DNA of 64,000 nt from Micropterix aruncella (GCA_944548615.1 OX155952.1:248001-312000), one strand, 5' to 3'; positions 10,826-22,828 are shown, counted from the stretch's first letter. Numbers and translations: made by a program. The notes: a model not told the origin generated them from the sequence alone.

Positions 10826-11194
10826 TCTCTTCTCTTGTTCTCGATTATAAATAATTCCACCAAATCACTAGGGTGAATTGATTCCGCCTTTAGACATCAC
10901 GTCCTAATAATGCGCTCAGCGCCATCTGTCGTCATTTCAGTCAACTACTCTATACATCGGTATTTTACACATTCCGCCCACCAAGGACTTGTCCTTCAAT
11001 AACTGAACTCAATAAACCTTACTTATCTAATCCCATCACCGTAATTTGCTTGTAATACACAGTACAAAATAATATTAAATACTAAAAGAAACTAATATAA
11101 ACTCAAAAAACACATAAACATTTGTGATGCTAATGCAAATTTTACCGCCCACCGTGACAATGTGCGTTAAATTGATTTAGTCAGTACACAAAGC

Positions 11195-12576
11195 TTGTTA
11201 ACAGGGCGTTTAAAGGAGCCTCCCTTAAATTTTACAGTTACAACTCTCGTCACATTGTCCGGCCCGGCATGTTTCTCAAGTATTTTTCCTAAAAGCCATT
11301 TAGCAGGTGGAATGTTATCGTCTTTTACTACAACTATATCACCAATATCAACTTATGGTTTTTTCGTACACCGCTTATTTCTCCGATTTAAATTACTTAA
11401 AAATTCTTTGGGCCATCGTTTCCAAAATGAGTTAAGCATTTTTTGTATCATTTTCCATCTATCTAAGCCAGTTACATTTTGGTCTGAGTAATCTACATCA
11501 TTTATATTTATTAGCGGTTCCCCTACCAAAAAATGACCAGGTGTCAAGGGGAGAGGATCGTCAGGACTATCGCTAAGAACTGACAATGGTCGTGAATTTA
11601 AGCACGCCTCGATTTGTGCTAACAAAGTAGAAATTTCTTCAAACGTTAATGTACTATCTCCTATGACTCGTTTTAAATGAGCCTTAGCACAACGTACACC
11701 CGCCTCCCAAATTCCTCCGAAATTGGGTGCTCTGGGGGGAATAAAATGCCACGTTGTTGACTCTAGGCTTAGTATCTCAGCTATCTCATTAGGAAGCTCA
11801 GATTTGGCTCTGTTAAACATGTTACGTAACATAACATCTGCTCCGACAAAATTAGTACCATTATAGCTAAAGAGATCTTGACAATGACCTCTTCGTGATA
11901 CGAATCGCCTAAATGCTGCCACAAAACCCTTGGCGGTTAAATCTGTCACAGCTTCGAGGTGGATTGCGCGGGTGACCATGCACACAAATAAACATATGTA
12001 TCCCTTATAGGATTTGGCTCCTCGTCCTGGCGAAAATTTTATGTTGATAGGACCCGCATAGTCCACTCCTGAAGTTTTGAATGGTCGGCTTGGTTTTACT
12101 CTAACTTCTGGTAATTGACCCATCAATTGGTTGGTTGCTGCCTTCGAATATCTCAAACACGTTGTGCAACTTCTGTAATGTGTTTTAACCATAACTCGTG
12201 CGTTTAATATCCAAAATTTGGATCTCAAAAAACTTATCATCACTTGCGGTCCACCGTGTAGTGTCTTCTTATGGGCATCTGCAATTATTAGTTTACTAAG
12301 ATGATTCTTAGCGGGCAAAATAATTGGGTGTTTTTGATCGTAGTCCACATTAGCCAGATTTAGTCGTCCACCAACTCTTAAAATGCCGCTTTGGTCTACA
12401 AACGGATACAGAGTATATAACGCGCTCCGTTTTGAAACAAACCCTTTCGTTCTCAATGAATTAATGTCTTCATCAAACTCGGATTCCTGATCTTGTTTGA
12501 TGCACATCTGAAAGGTTTTATTCATCTCATTAGGTGAAACAAATCTTGAAAATTCTGTCCTCTCATTTTTTGGCAA
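11195..12576 (-). pseudogene. BEL/Pao integrase region
   Basis: The integrase would insert the element DNA into the genome. From the N-terminus the frame shows the conserved linker YPFVDQSGILRVGGRL (about 12395), HPIILP and the zinc-binding HxxxLHGG region (about 12240-12300), CxxC in RSCTTCLRYSK (about 12150), then the catalytic core: D in SGVDYAGP (about 12060), D-equivalent in LFSYNGTNFVGA (about 11870, where the usual SDNGTNF Asp is replaced, reading SYNG), and E in FGGIWEAGV (about 11720). The C-terminal tail continues in another frame from about 11355 to 11195 (KFKGGSFKRPVNKL). The lost Asp and the frameshift show it is inactive. Confidence 0.85.
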
Positions 12577-12599
12577 TATTAGTTGGAGAAACCTTCGAC

Positions 12600-14755
12600 A
12601 ACTCGAAATTATATTATTAGGGTCCGATTTATTATTACTATTTATTTAGGTCCGAAAATTTCATCCATACAAAATTGCACTCCTTGTTCAATGATAAAAA
12701 TGCTTTAATTCTTTCTTCTTCTTGTGTGTCAACTACCTCAATACTCTCTACGTCAATAACTTGTTCTGAAAGCCAACTTGGTCCGTTCCACCAGAGTTTG
12801 TGATTGTTCAACTCGTTAGGGTTAATGCCTCTTGAGGCGCAATCAGCGGGATTCATGTGAATTGATACATGTCCCCATTGCTCGACATCCATAATCGTAT
12901 GAATATGTGATACTCGATTACTCACGTAAGTAACCCATCGATTAACAGGCCCACGTAACCAAGCTAACACTACAGTCGAGTCTGTCCACGCGTACAAGTC
13001 TTGTTTAGGGATCGACATTACTTGTGAGACCTCGTGAATTAGTTTTGCAGCTAAAACTGCCCCACATAGTTCTAATCTAGGGATTGATACCTCCTTTTCG
13101 ATTGGTGCGACTTTCGTTTTAGCCGTCACAAGCTTCACCTGTACTTGGTTATTTATGCCAATTACTCTCAGATATACTGCAGCTGCATAAGCTACACTCG
13201 ATGCATCTGAAAATACGTGTAATTCTAGTTTGGAAGCTTTGGTCGATCCAAGCCACCGAGGAATCAATATGTTTGTAAGTTGTCTCAACTCGTTTCTAAA
13301 TTTTAGCCACTCAACCATTAGCTTATCTGGTAACTCTTTGTCCCAATCGAGACTTGCCTTCCATAACTTCTGTATGAACACTTTAGCAGTAATCACCACT
13401 GGTGAAATCCAACCAATCGGATCATACAGCCTGGCAATATCTGAAAGAACCTTTCGTTTAGTAATAGGTTGCTCTGGTTCATTTAAGTTAATTCTGTATT
13501 CAAAATTATCTGTAAGTCGGTTCCAACCAATGCCTAACACCTTCATCATATTGTCACTTTTTATTGTCATCATTTGTTCATGACTTAATTTCTCCCGTTC
13601 AATATGTTTTAGAAAATCTTGATTATTGCTACTCCATTTTTGTAATTGAAATCCACCATTGTTCATTAGTTTGCTCATTGACTCGTAAATTTGGAGGGCT
13701 TCATTTTCAGTTTCACAACCTGTCATTAGGTCGTCTACGTAATAATCACTCTTTGTTATTTGTGCTGCCAGGAAATTGATCTTTCTCGAGTTCTGCTAAT
13801 GTTTGCAATGTTTTCACTGCAAGGTATGGGGCACAAGCAGTACCAAACGCCAAAGTCAATAGTTTGTAATGTTGCATTGGCATTTCAGGTCTAAGTCTCC
13901 ATAAAATCCTCTGGAACTTAGCATCATTCTCATTTACATACACTTGCCTATACATTTTTACTAGATCAGCAACAATGCAGATAGGATGCCTGCGCCATAT
14001 AATTAATAGATGACGTAAGTCCTGTTGAAGTTTAGGTCCAATATGAAGGTCGTCGTTTAATGATATGTTATTTAATCCCTTACTCGAGGCATTAAATACT
14101 ACTTGGTTGTATCTTTATCCTCCCGTACGACCGCGTGACGAGGCAAGTACACAGCTTTCTGGTTATTAATCTCGTTACCTTCAACTAGTTTCATGTCGTT
14201 TAAAGTGCTGTATTCCTCTAAAACTTTATTATACTCATTTAAAAATATAGGATTTTTACTCAGTCTTCTCTCTGATGCAAGTAGTTTCCGGGCAGCTATG
14301 TCGTACGACTTACCATACTGACATTGCGGATCGGCTGATTTAAAAGGTAACCTTACAATAAATCTTCCGTCTTCTCGTCTTATTGTAGTTTCAGCATAAA
14401 ACTGTTCACAGAGTTGTTCATCGCTCCTTAATTTTTTCTCAATGTTGTTAGGCTCGTTCTCAATATCCCAAAACGTTTTTAGTAACTCGTCTTCTTTTAT
14501 TTGCACATGTAAAGTTTTAATGTTTTCACTGTTTAACTCTTGTGAGACCTTTCCCGACAAAATCCATCCGAATAAAGTGTTTTGCGCTATTAAATTTCCG
14601 CGCTGACTCTTCTTCATTCCATCTAGCAATATTTCTCCATAGACATCGGCTCCTAGTAATAAATCAACTTTACCTGGCGAGGTAAATCCTGGATCAGCAA
14701 GGGGTAAGTCTTTCAGTTCCAGCCAATCAGGGATCTGTACTTCGCGCGAGGGCAA
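12600..14755 (-). pseudogene. BEL/Pao reverse transcriptase and RNase H region, frame-broken
   Basis: The polymerase part lies between the protease and the integrase. Seen in order: the post-protease linker with LLLGADVYGEIL (about 14660) and GWILSG (about 14575), VYLPRHAVVRED (about 14140), the RT palm in another frame with VADLVKMYRQV (about 13960) and LAFGTACAPYLAVKTL (about 13830), and the catalytic YYVDDL box straddling 13725-13745. The thumb/connection contains RKVLSDIARLYDPIGWISPV (about 13430), followed by the RNase H-like HVFSDASSVAYAAAVYLR (about 13190) and AWTDSTVVLAWL (about 12985). Frames break near 14100, 13960, 13745 and 12620, so no functional polyprotein can be made. Confidence 0.85.
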
Positions 14756-14764
14756 TATAGAGGT

Positions 14765-16229
14765 TCATGATTTTAATACATACGCATTAACTCGTACGGT
14801 TTTTTCAGGTTCGATACCCGATTTGACTTCGAGACTAACTACGCTTTTAACCATCATTTGACCGTCTCCCAAACCTGACACCTTACCATTTACCTTCGTT
14901 CGTTTTAGACCTAGTGATTGCACAGTGTCTTCAGAAATAAAAGAGGCTTGCGAGCCTTGATCAAGTAATGCCCTAATTACAAAAGAGGAACCGTTTTTAC
15001 AAATAGTTTTTTCAACAGCAGTTGCTAATAGTACATTATAAGTCTCTAAGTCGCCTCTCGAAAAGTTTGCTACCACAGTTGTCTCGTTCACGTTTTTAGT
15101 TGTTTCACTCTTATGTTGTAGTACTTCTCCTTTGGATCCCTCATTTTGTCTCGAGTGTTTGTATGCTTGTTTGTCTTCATCTTCAAAATGCAGCAATGTG
15201 TGATGTTTCTTACCACATTTACGGCAAGAGGTATTTTGGTGACACTTGAACACTGGATGCGTGGGCGCAAGACAGTTGAAACAAAGTCTTTTGGTTTGCA
15301 CAATATTTTGTCTCTCAAGTACTGGCTGCTTCTTGAATTGATCACAGTAATATATGTAATGTCGTCGTTCACAAATCGCACAGAGCTGTTCAGCAGAATT
15401 TGGCTTCACATTTACAGCGGAATGCAATGCTTTAGCTTTCACAACTTGGTTTGAATGTTTATTTTGCATATTTGGTTTTGCAGTTGTAGATTGTTTACTC
15501 GTATCTACCATCTCCAGGCTTCTAAATCTCGTTTCTAAAAACTTCTCTAAGTGTGACCATTTAGGTAGGTCCTCTTCTATGGTACTCACATGATTTTCCC
15601 ATTGTCTGTGTGACTCAGTGTCTAATTTTGAAACAACCAAGAATATTATGATTGCGTCCCATTCTTTCGTTATAACGTTGAGGTTGTCCAACGCCTTTAG
15701 ACACGATGTCGTTGTATCCAAAAGCTGTCTTATAGTGTTGGCAGACTCGTATTGCAAACTTTTTTGTGAAAACAAAGTCTTTAAAATGGTATTACAATTG
15801 TACCTTTTATTGTTATACCGTTTAATTAATTGCTCCCAGGCTTCTTTATAATTTGCTGAGGTAGTGGGAAAATTCCTCAAAAGCATTTCAGGTTCTCCAA
15901 ATTAGACTCGTTTTTAAATAATGCAGTTTTTGTACTGGCGAAAGTGTGCTGTTTTCATGTATTAATGAAACGAACATGTCATAAAAAGACTGCCACTCGG
16001 TATATTTCCCTGAGAAAATAGGAATTTTAATTTGCGGTAAGCACACCTCAGAATGGTTGTTTTTTGTAGTGAGTACCGCTTTCTCATTCACCGCTCCAAA
16101 AGTCTTTGGCTTCGCCATAGCCTTGTAATCGTTAAGAAGGGCTTTATAAGTGATGACACCTTCTTGAAACGTATCCTGCATATCCTCAGTGAAGTATGGC
16201 AACGCTGCCATCTGCTCCTTCGTAGCCAT
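14765..16229 (-). pseudogene. BEL/Pao gag and aspartic protease region
   Basis: The start at 16229 (MATKEQM) is followed by the gag core phrase IPIFSGKYTEWQSFYDMF (about 16010-15960) and KLHYLKTSL, then a frameshift at 15886-15888. The gag continues with zinc-knuckle pairs RLCFNCLAPTHPVFKC and CRKCGKKHHTLLH (about 15290-15190). A retropepsin-like domain with the active-site motif ALLDQGSQASFI lies near 14960; LDQGS in place of LDTGS is usual for BEL/Pao proteases. The single-base frame break between 15886 and 15888 would abolish Gag-Pol. Confidence 0.85.
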
Positions 16230-16609
16230 TGTGATAATTTGTATGTGATTTTGACTAAATGTTTTTTCTAACTTATCTAACGAATCTCATGATTTGCCTT
16301 TTTGAGATTTCGCTCAGCTTTTCCCAATTGGTCAAGAAGCTCCTTTTGAGTTTTAAATAAACTCTCCATTTTGATGTTGTATAAAGCCACAAAAATTTTA
16401 CAAGTCCTTTTTTGTGTCCAATTTTTCTAAGTCTGTTTTTTAAATCGAAATTTTCTAAGTCCTTTTTTAGCTCGAAATTTTCTAAGTCCTTTTTTCGAGT
16501 CGAATTTTTATAAGTCTTTTTACTCACGGTTACAGGTCCATTTTTTCAATCACAATTCACAACACTTTGTATTATTTTTCGTCTCACTTACTCCCTGGTT
16601 TCGGCACCA

Positions 16610-16845
16610 TGTAATAAATTGAAACTCACACTAGTAATTGGTTCTCGTTTATTGCACTATACGTAATTTATCTCGTTTTGTTTCTCGTATTATACTTGTT
16701 CTCTTCTCTTGTTGTCGATTGTAAATAATTCCACCAAATCACTAGGGTGAATTGATTCCGCCTTTAGACATCACGTCCTAATAATGCGCTCAGCGCCATC
16801 TGTCGTCATTTCAGTCAACTACTCTATACATCGGTATTTTACACA
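16610..16845 (-). repeat. Intact LTR of the BEL element (5' LTR in element orientation)
   Basis: 236 bp, bounded by TG and CA on the minus strand and followed inward by TGGTGCCGAAACC, the probable tRNA primer site. It matches the split LTR at 10031-10971 apart from a few substitutions, which allows the nested insertion there to be delimited to the base. Confidence 0.9.
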
Positions 16846-17197
16846 AGTTCATTAAATTTTTTTATCAATGTCGGCGTCCTTAAATTAATTGAGTTTGTTT
16901 TTCGTCCTTCTTATTGTTGTTTTTAGGTGTTTACCTATAACCGCCGATTGCACCCAACATAGTTTAATGAATAAATATGCGTAATGATTGATTGATTGAT
17001 GATGCAGATTATTAATATTAATGACGAATAAAAGGTTACAGGGTAGATTGGTTGTAAAAAGAGGCCGCTGCGCAACGTAGTATATGACAAGTCGTTAAAC
17101 TGGCCAGGTGGTGAATGTGGCCTCTGTGCTCGTCTGTCATATTGGTCTGGAACTAGTAAACTACCGCTTTTTGACAATTGAAACTCCTTTCATTCAG
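16846..17197. other. Probable intron sequence upstream of the Pol I exons
   Basis: No coding motif is visible. It ends in a good acceptor (CCTTTCATTCAG at 17186-17197). If the Pol I gene is intact to the left, this is the end of an intron that also contains the BEL and LINE insertions. Confidence 0.5.
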
Positions 17198-18243
17198 GTG
17201 AAAAGTCGTCAGAGGCATAACGAAGCGCAGGAATATGAGGATCCGGAGTCGGAGGAAGAAGAGAAATCTGACGTAGAAACCGACGAACCGACCGACCTGG
17301 AAAATGTAAGTATTCCAAAATGCCGTTTCATTCCTAAAGCTTGCAGCCATGCCGAAGTCGTCGCTCGGAGTAGGGCGGACCTATATAAATTGTTTTCTCT
17401 ATCGTTATAAACGCGCCAGATTTACAGACAGCGTGGAATCGACGGTGTCCAATTATAAATATGCGTCGTTCTTTCAGGCGGACGAGGGCTTCGGGGAAGG
17501 ATCGGACGACTCGCACTCGGCTAACGTCACCAAAGCGTACACCAAAGCTACCAATTATCAATACGACAAAACTCACGGACGATGGTGCAGATTAACGACG
17601 AAGTTGCCCATCGCTCTCGTTAAGGTACGTTGCTGTACGTATTGTTTTTCGTCGGCGAGAACGACGACGGGAATGATGGTTTCGAACTCGGCAGGTGGAT
17701 CTGTCGGCGGCGCTGAAGGAGAGCGCGTCGCGGTCGGTGATCAGGGAGGCGAAAAACATCCGCAGGGCGATAACGTACTCGGAGGAGGGCGCGCTCGCGC
17801 TCAAGACGGACGGCGTCAACATCCTGCAGATGTTCGAGTACGACCGGCTGCTCGACCTTAAGCGGCTGTACAGCGACGACGTGCACGGCGTGGCCCGGAT
17901 CTACGGCATCGAGGCGGCCGCGCGCGTCGTGGTGCGCGAGATCCAGAGCGTGTTCGGCGCGTACGGCATCGCGGTGGACTCGCGCCACCTGTCGCTCGTG
18001 GCCGACTACATGACGCGCGACGGCCGCTTCGAGCCGCTGAACCGCAAGGGCATGGACGCGTCGTCGTCGCCGCTGCAGCAGATGTCGTTCGAGTCGTCGC
18101 TGCTGTTCCTGCGCGAGGCGGCGCTCGCCTGCAAGGCCGACGCGCTCGCCTCCGCCTCGGCGCGCCTCATGCTCGCCAAGCCCTGCCGCACCGGCACCGG
18201 CGCGTTCGCCGTCTTCCTCGATCCTAAAGCGGCCGCACAATAA
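17198..18243 (+). CDS. Polr1A: RNA polymerase I largest subunit, C-terminal exons
   Basis: The protein is the catalytic core subunit of the nucleolar enzyme that makes rRNA precursor. Three phase-0 exons are supported: 17198-17305 (36 codons, acidic, ending AAT|gtaag), 17478-17624 (49 codons) and 17695-18243 (182 codons and a stop), each with AG and GT borders. The acidic EDPESEEEEKSDVETDE stretch, YDKTHGRWC, and the C-terminal runs LDLKRLYSDDVHGVARIYG, YGIAVDSRHLSLVADYM and SSPLQQMSFESS are typical of the Pol I largest subunit, distinct from Pol II and III. About 267 of roughly 1650 residues are present; earlier exons are not in this window. The last exon is strikingly GC-rich. AATAAA overlaps the stop codon (18239-18244). 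Confidence 0.88.
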
Positions 18244-18574
18244 ACGCCCATAATTAATGTCTATGCGCTCTTTCATTTCGCGACGAGTTAGGAACCTACG
18301 GATGTTTCGGCGCCCTTATTTCATTTTTGACAAGTACGGCCTGCTCTCTCGACCGCGACTCTCCGATGTGGCTTTACATTTAGTGCATTCGGTTGCGGAT
18401 GATTTGTTGTTCCGATTCCTATTTTTTCCAATATATTCGTTTGGTTTCTCTAAAGTTTTCGTTCAAAGCGCGACGTCCGCGTCGCTCTGTTGTTATAACA
18501 TTCAACATCCAGCGTTCGTATGGGTAACGTAGAAGCTTTCGTCGAGTATGTCATCGGTCGGGTCAGCGGCCTCT

Positions 18575-21437
18575 GACCGATTCATTGACAAATGCCTTGA
18601 ATATATTCTTGGAGGAGATATAAATATTAATATTCTCGATCAAAATAATCTAGTCAATGAATATCTCTGTATGCTTGCAGAATTTGGAATGATATCCTTA
18701 ATTAACATGCCTACACGACAGCGGTCATGTCTCGACCACTTTTTTACTTCGACTAAAAATAATACATTAGGCATAATATGTCTCAGTGAGCTAACTGACC
18801 ACTTTCCGACTATTTTGGTAACTAAAACAGATCTTCAAAGTCAAAACATAATTAATAGTCAGATTCTAGTTACAAATTATGACAGTTTATACGCAGATAT
18901 TACAGACATTGACTGGAATCCTTTATTTAGAATATCTGATTCAAATGAAGCAACTGATTTTTTCGTAAATACAATAAAAAAATTGGTCAACAAAAATACA
19001 AAAGAAAAACTCGTGCCCCATTGTCAGAGAAAACTTAAACCATGGATTACCCCAGGACTCCTAAGAAGTATTAAACGCAGAGACAAACTTCATAACAAAG
19101 TCAAATTAAATCTCGGCAATAGCATATTGAAGCATGAATATCTGAAATATAGAAATCTTTGCAAAAACATAATAAATAGAACTAAAGAAATGTACTACAA
19201 AAAGGAATTTGAGGAAAATGCTGGTAACTCAAAAAAAAACATGGCAGTTAATAAATGATTTGACTTATAGGAAAAAGTCCAAACCATCAGAGATGCAAGA
19301 AGTCAATATTAATGGACAGAAAGTGTCAATAAATAAGCATAACAAAAAACATATTGCGGACTACTTTAATGATTACTTCTCCAATATAGGACCGAAAATG
19401 GCAGAAAAAACTCTAGAATTGTTAAATACGACTGAAATTAAACTTTCTCTTGAAGCATGTGTTGCAAATACGCCAACAGAAACCCTTTTTCTAAAACCAA
19501 CGGACCCCGAAGAAATAAAAAGTATAATAAAAAACCTAGAAGATAAAAAATCAACCGGCAATGACGGAATTTCTTCTAAAATTTTCAAAGAGTGCAGCGA
19601 GACTTTATTGTTACCTCTAACTTTTATTACAAATCTAAGTATATCTACTGGGGTTTTTCCTCAGTGTCTAAAGAAAGCGGTGGTTAACCCTATCTTTAAA
19701 GGTGGGGAGATTAATGAAGTAAATTGCTATAGACCAATTAGTTTGCTAAATACACTATCAAAAATACTCGAACTTACGATCAAATCCCGTTTAATTAGCT
19801 TCTTAAACAAGCACAACTTATTAGCTTCCACTCAATATGGTTTCCGGTCGGGTAAATCCACCCAAGACGCCATTGCTTTTCTGACCCAGAATATAGTGAA
19901 GACTCTTGATGAGGGAGATAAATGTCTTGTCGTTTTTCTAGACCTTTGTAAAGCATTTGACACGGTATCGCATGCTATATTACTAAAAAAGTTACAAAAA
20001 TGTGGGGTCTGTGGTATTGCCCTGAAATGGTTTACCGACTACCTTTGTGAAAGAACGCAAGTTACAAAGCTTAACGGGATTGTTAGCGATGACAGGATTA
20101 TCAGATATGGGGTACCTCAAGGGAGTGTCATAGGCCCAATTTTATTTATAATCTATATTAACGATCTAACAAATGTGTCATTAGATGGAGGGAAAGCAAT
20201 CTTGTATGCTGATGATACTGCATTAATCTTCCGGAATAACACATGGCCAAGTGTATATAAAAATGCTGAAAAGGGTCTCGCAAATATAAATCTTTGGCTA
20301 AAGAACAATCTTCTAACACTAAATAGTGATAAAACAAATTATATGACCTTTACGATCACTGACAAAAAGGATTTCGCACACACAGGAATCAAGTCATATA
20401 TGCAAATCATTTCAGAACACTCCTTTAACAAGCACACGCTGTAACTGCCAAATTATTAAACACAAATACCAGGTGAAATACCTAGGCATAACCTTTGACA
20501 ATAACCTAAAGTGGGATCCTCACGTACTTATTACTGCGGGTAAAATCAGGAAGCTGATTTTTGCTTTTAAGGCCCTTAGAAATGTTCTACCGTTAAGAAG
20601 CCTCATTAAAGTATACTACGCGCTAGCCCACAGCACGATTACATATGGAATATTAGGATGGGGGGGGTTCTACAGATTCGGCGTTAGATCCGCTTGTTAA
20701 AGCGCAAAAAGCTCTCCTGAGGGTCATGTCCAGAAAGCCACATCGATATCCAACAAACGAACTACTAAAAGAGCTGAGACTTTTGGACGTTAGACAGATT
20801 TATGCAAAAGTAACCCTACTTTATTATCTCAACAATCCGCACACACACAACATCACTGACCACAAGATTCTAACTAGAGGTTGCGCGTCAGAAAAACATC
20901 TAATTAAAAAAACCAAAACTAAATTTGCGCAAAGGCACTTTAGTTGTGTAGCTCCTAAACTCCACAATTACTTTCAGGATAAGTTAAAACAATGCAAAAG
21001 CTTACATATGAAAAAAGGGAAAACTTACTTTGTGGCTGTTTGAAACCGGCAGGGAAAAGGTAGCTGAAATTATTACACATATCCTCGTTTAAAACGACGT
21101 TATCAATTTAATTTAATATTACAAATATATATTACTAATAAATACCTGTATGTAAATGCAAATGTATGTAAATAATAATAGTATGTAAATAATACAAGTA
21201 GGTAAATGTATATATTTATATATAAATGAGAATAATATATGTATAATGTTTAATATTATATAAACATGTAAAATATCACCATAGTTCTATAATTGCAGTA
21301 TAAAATTACGTGCGCATCTTAATTTAAAAGAAAAGAATCTACCCTAGTACGGGCATTAACCTAGTTGGGTAGTTTTTAAGACATAATTTTTGTACTACTT
21401 TCTCTTAAATAAAGCATTATTATTATTATTATTATTG
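18575..21437 (+). mobile_element. 5'-truncated Jockey-like LINE with (TTA)n tail
   Basis: A plus-strand LINE starting within its endonuclease domain and ending after AATAAA with a run of ATT/TTA (21414-21436). It belongs to the same broad family as the minus-strand LINE at 2921-8799, sharing the YADDTA-SVYKNA and LNSDKTNYMTF arrangement. A target-site duplication was not found by eye. It lies about 330 bp downstream of the Pol I stop codon in the same orientation. Confidence 0.85.
18578..21043 (+). pseudogene. Jockey-like endonuclease-reverse transcriptase ORF2 fragment
   Basis: The endonuclease portion begins at about FIDKCLEYILGGDININIL (18578-18640) and includes SCLDHFFTS (about 18728) and LTDHFPTILV (about 18793). 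It runs to KPWITPGLLRSIKRRD (about 19040). The RT includes KKSTGNDGISSKIF (about 19550), CYRPISLLNTLSKI (about 19725), FLDLCKAFDTVSH (about 19940), RYGVPQGSVIGPILF (about 20105), YADDTALIF (about 20205) and KYLGITFD (about 20475). The tail KTKFAQRHFSCVAPKL lies near 20915. Frameshifts near 19205-19255, 20380-20470 and 20670-20700 inactivate it. It would have nicked DNA and copied its own RNA. Confidence 0.85.
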
Positions 21438-21540
21438 AGCTGTCACAATGACGACTTGGCACCTGCTAAGCCCAGACGCGCACTCGCGGGCTGGCCGCAC
21501 CTGGGTCGCGGTGGCCAGCGGATGCTATTAAAAGTATGAT
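21438..21540. other. Short GC-rich spacer
   Basis: About 100 bp between the LINE tail and the Harbinger terminal repeat; nothing recognised. Confidence 0.4.
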
Positions 21541-21680
21541 GGGCGCTCCACATTCACGCGAGACATTCACGCGAGAATCTCCGGAGATTCTCTGCGAGAA
21601 CTGTAGTGAGAACTTCTTTGGGTACACACTCTCACAAAGTTCTTAAATAGTTCTCACTACAGTTCTCGCGTTCGATAACG

Positions 21681-22222
21681 ATGGACGCAGAAGTAACCGC
21701 TGCGACAAGTTTATTGTTATGCGCATTCGCATATTATAATTATGCGTATGCTAAAGAGAAAAAAGTTATTAAAAAGAAGTGGCGAAAAAGAAGATGGTGG
21801 ATGACAAGTATTCATCGTAATAGAACAAGGTAAGTACTTTTTGAACGACTATGTAGGTATTTTATATTTTTTATGTCTCATGATTATTTAAAAAAAATCC
21901 TTGATCACGTTAAGATTTATTAATGCATCAACCAAAAATGATCAACACTTTATAATAATCATGCTAATGAAATAACTTTCTCTTTTTACAGCCTAACTAT
22001 GGATCAGCAGTTACATGAATTAGTGGCCGAACCATCAAATGAATTTAAAAAGTTTACTCGAATGTCTTCGGTGGATTTTGAATATTTATTGAATAAAGTG
22101 TCAACACAGATTTCTAAGCAAAATACTCAATTAAGGGAATCCATTCCAGCTTGGACACGTCTTACAGTAACATTACGATACTTGGCCACAGGAGATGACT
22201 ACCAAAGTCTTCATGTTTTTTT
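21681..22222 (+). pseudogene. N-terminal part of a PIF/Harbinger transposase, two exons
   Basis: The transposase would cut and paste the element. Exon 1 (21681-21829) starts at ATG and encodes a basic stretch with KKKWRKRRWWM; the intron has GTAAGT at 21830 and TTTTTACAG ending at 21991; exon 2 continues in frame through DFEYLLNKV and RLTVTLRYLATGDDYQSL, the conserved N-terminal helix region of HARBI1-like transposases. The sequence stops at the deletion junction near 22222, so the DDE catalytic domain is absent. The clean splice sites and frame argue that the deletion, not slow decay, killed it. Confidence 0.8.
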
Positions 22223-22399
22223 GTTTTTTAGGTCATCAATGGGTATTCCCATCAGTTCACTTAGACGACACCACGCATCATGGTTTTTTAGTTTATTTTT
22301 GTAGTCTTTTAAATTTGTATTCCATAGCACGGGTTCCGCTTGGAAATATTCCAAAAATTTCAACTCAAGTTCGTTTGTCCAAGTTACGCTCATATTGAC
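22223..22399 (-). pseudogene. N-terminal part of a MADF/Myb-like accessory protein
   Basis: From an ATG at about 22399 (MSVTWTNELELKFLEYF) the minus strand encodes an N-terminal MADF-type fold: a Trp-bearing start, LEYFQAEPVLWN, YKNKLKNHDAWCRLSELMGI and DDLKNKK. In Harbinger elements this protein binds DNA and escorts the transposase. It ends at the junction with the transposase fragment. The convergent arrangement and truncation at one shared point indicate a single internal deletion. Confidence 0.75.
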
Positions 22400-22828
22400 G
22401 CCACAAGGTACACAATTACTTCCGTTCAAGTCGGCGGCGCGCGCGCTACTGAGAAACATGCGAGTGTGGAGTCAATACACGTTCTCGCCTGTTCTCACGT
22501 TCTCGCGCTCCTTTGTCTCGCGCCAAAAAACCGACAAAAAGTGGAGAAAAGCTGGAGAACAACGCGAGAACTTGAGAAATCACGCGAGAACTTGAGAAAT
22601 CGCTTCCACATTCACGTTTCTCGCATGTTTCTCGCGTTCTCGCGAGATTCTCTTGAGAATGTGGAGCGCCCTTGAAACACCGCCAAGCGCACTGTTAAAA
22701 TAAAATTTGATTTATAACCTCAAACTCAGATAAACGCGCTTCCACTATACCTACCTAGTGATGTAAATAATCTCGCGCCGCCGTCTCTTGCGCGATGTTT
22801 TCTTGATGCGTCAAAAATCGGGGGGCGC

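Larger units (their letters stand above)
10031..16845 (-). mobile_element. BEL/Pao LTR retrotransposon, decayed, with nested insertion
   Basis: Two LTRs of about 236 bp flank a minus-strand gag-pol. The left LTR (10031-10121 plus 10826-10971) is split by the RLE-LINE fragment; the right LTR (16610-16845) is intact. On the minus strand the LTR begins TGTGTAAAATACC and ends TTATTACA or TTATAACA, that is TG...CA. Next to the right LTR is a primer-binding-site-like stretch TGGTGCCGAAACC (minus strand, about 16597-16609), and next to the left LTR a purine-rich GGTGGGCGGAA (10972-10982). Outer flanks AATTC (10026-10030) and AGTTC (16846-16850) differ at one position and are probably the 5-bp target duplication. 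The two LTRs differ at only a handful of sites. Confidence 0.88.
21541..22671. mobile_element. Internally deleted PIF/Harbinger DNA transposon
   Basis: The perfect terminal inverted repeat GGGCGCTCCACATTC is at 21541-21555 and, inverted, at 22657-22671; subterminal sequence on both sides is rich in CGCGAGAA words. Inside are the 5' part of a Harbinger transposase gene (plus strand) and the 5' part of a MADF/Myb-like gene (minus strand), the two genes PIF/Harbinger elements normally carry. Both are cut off where they meet, near 22222. A 20-bp inverted repeat with a 35-nt spacer lies in the left subterminal region (about 21597-21671). The target duplication is unclear. Confidence 0.85.

Noticed and set aside
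18239..18244. AATAAA overlapping the Pol I stop codon as a regulatory device
   Set aside because: CAA-TAA-A arises readily by chance; no evidence that cleavage uses it rather than a downstream signal.
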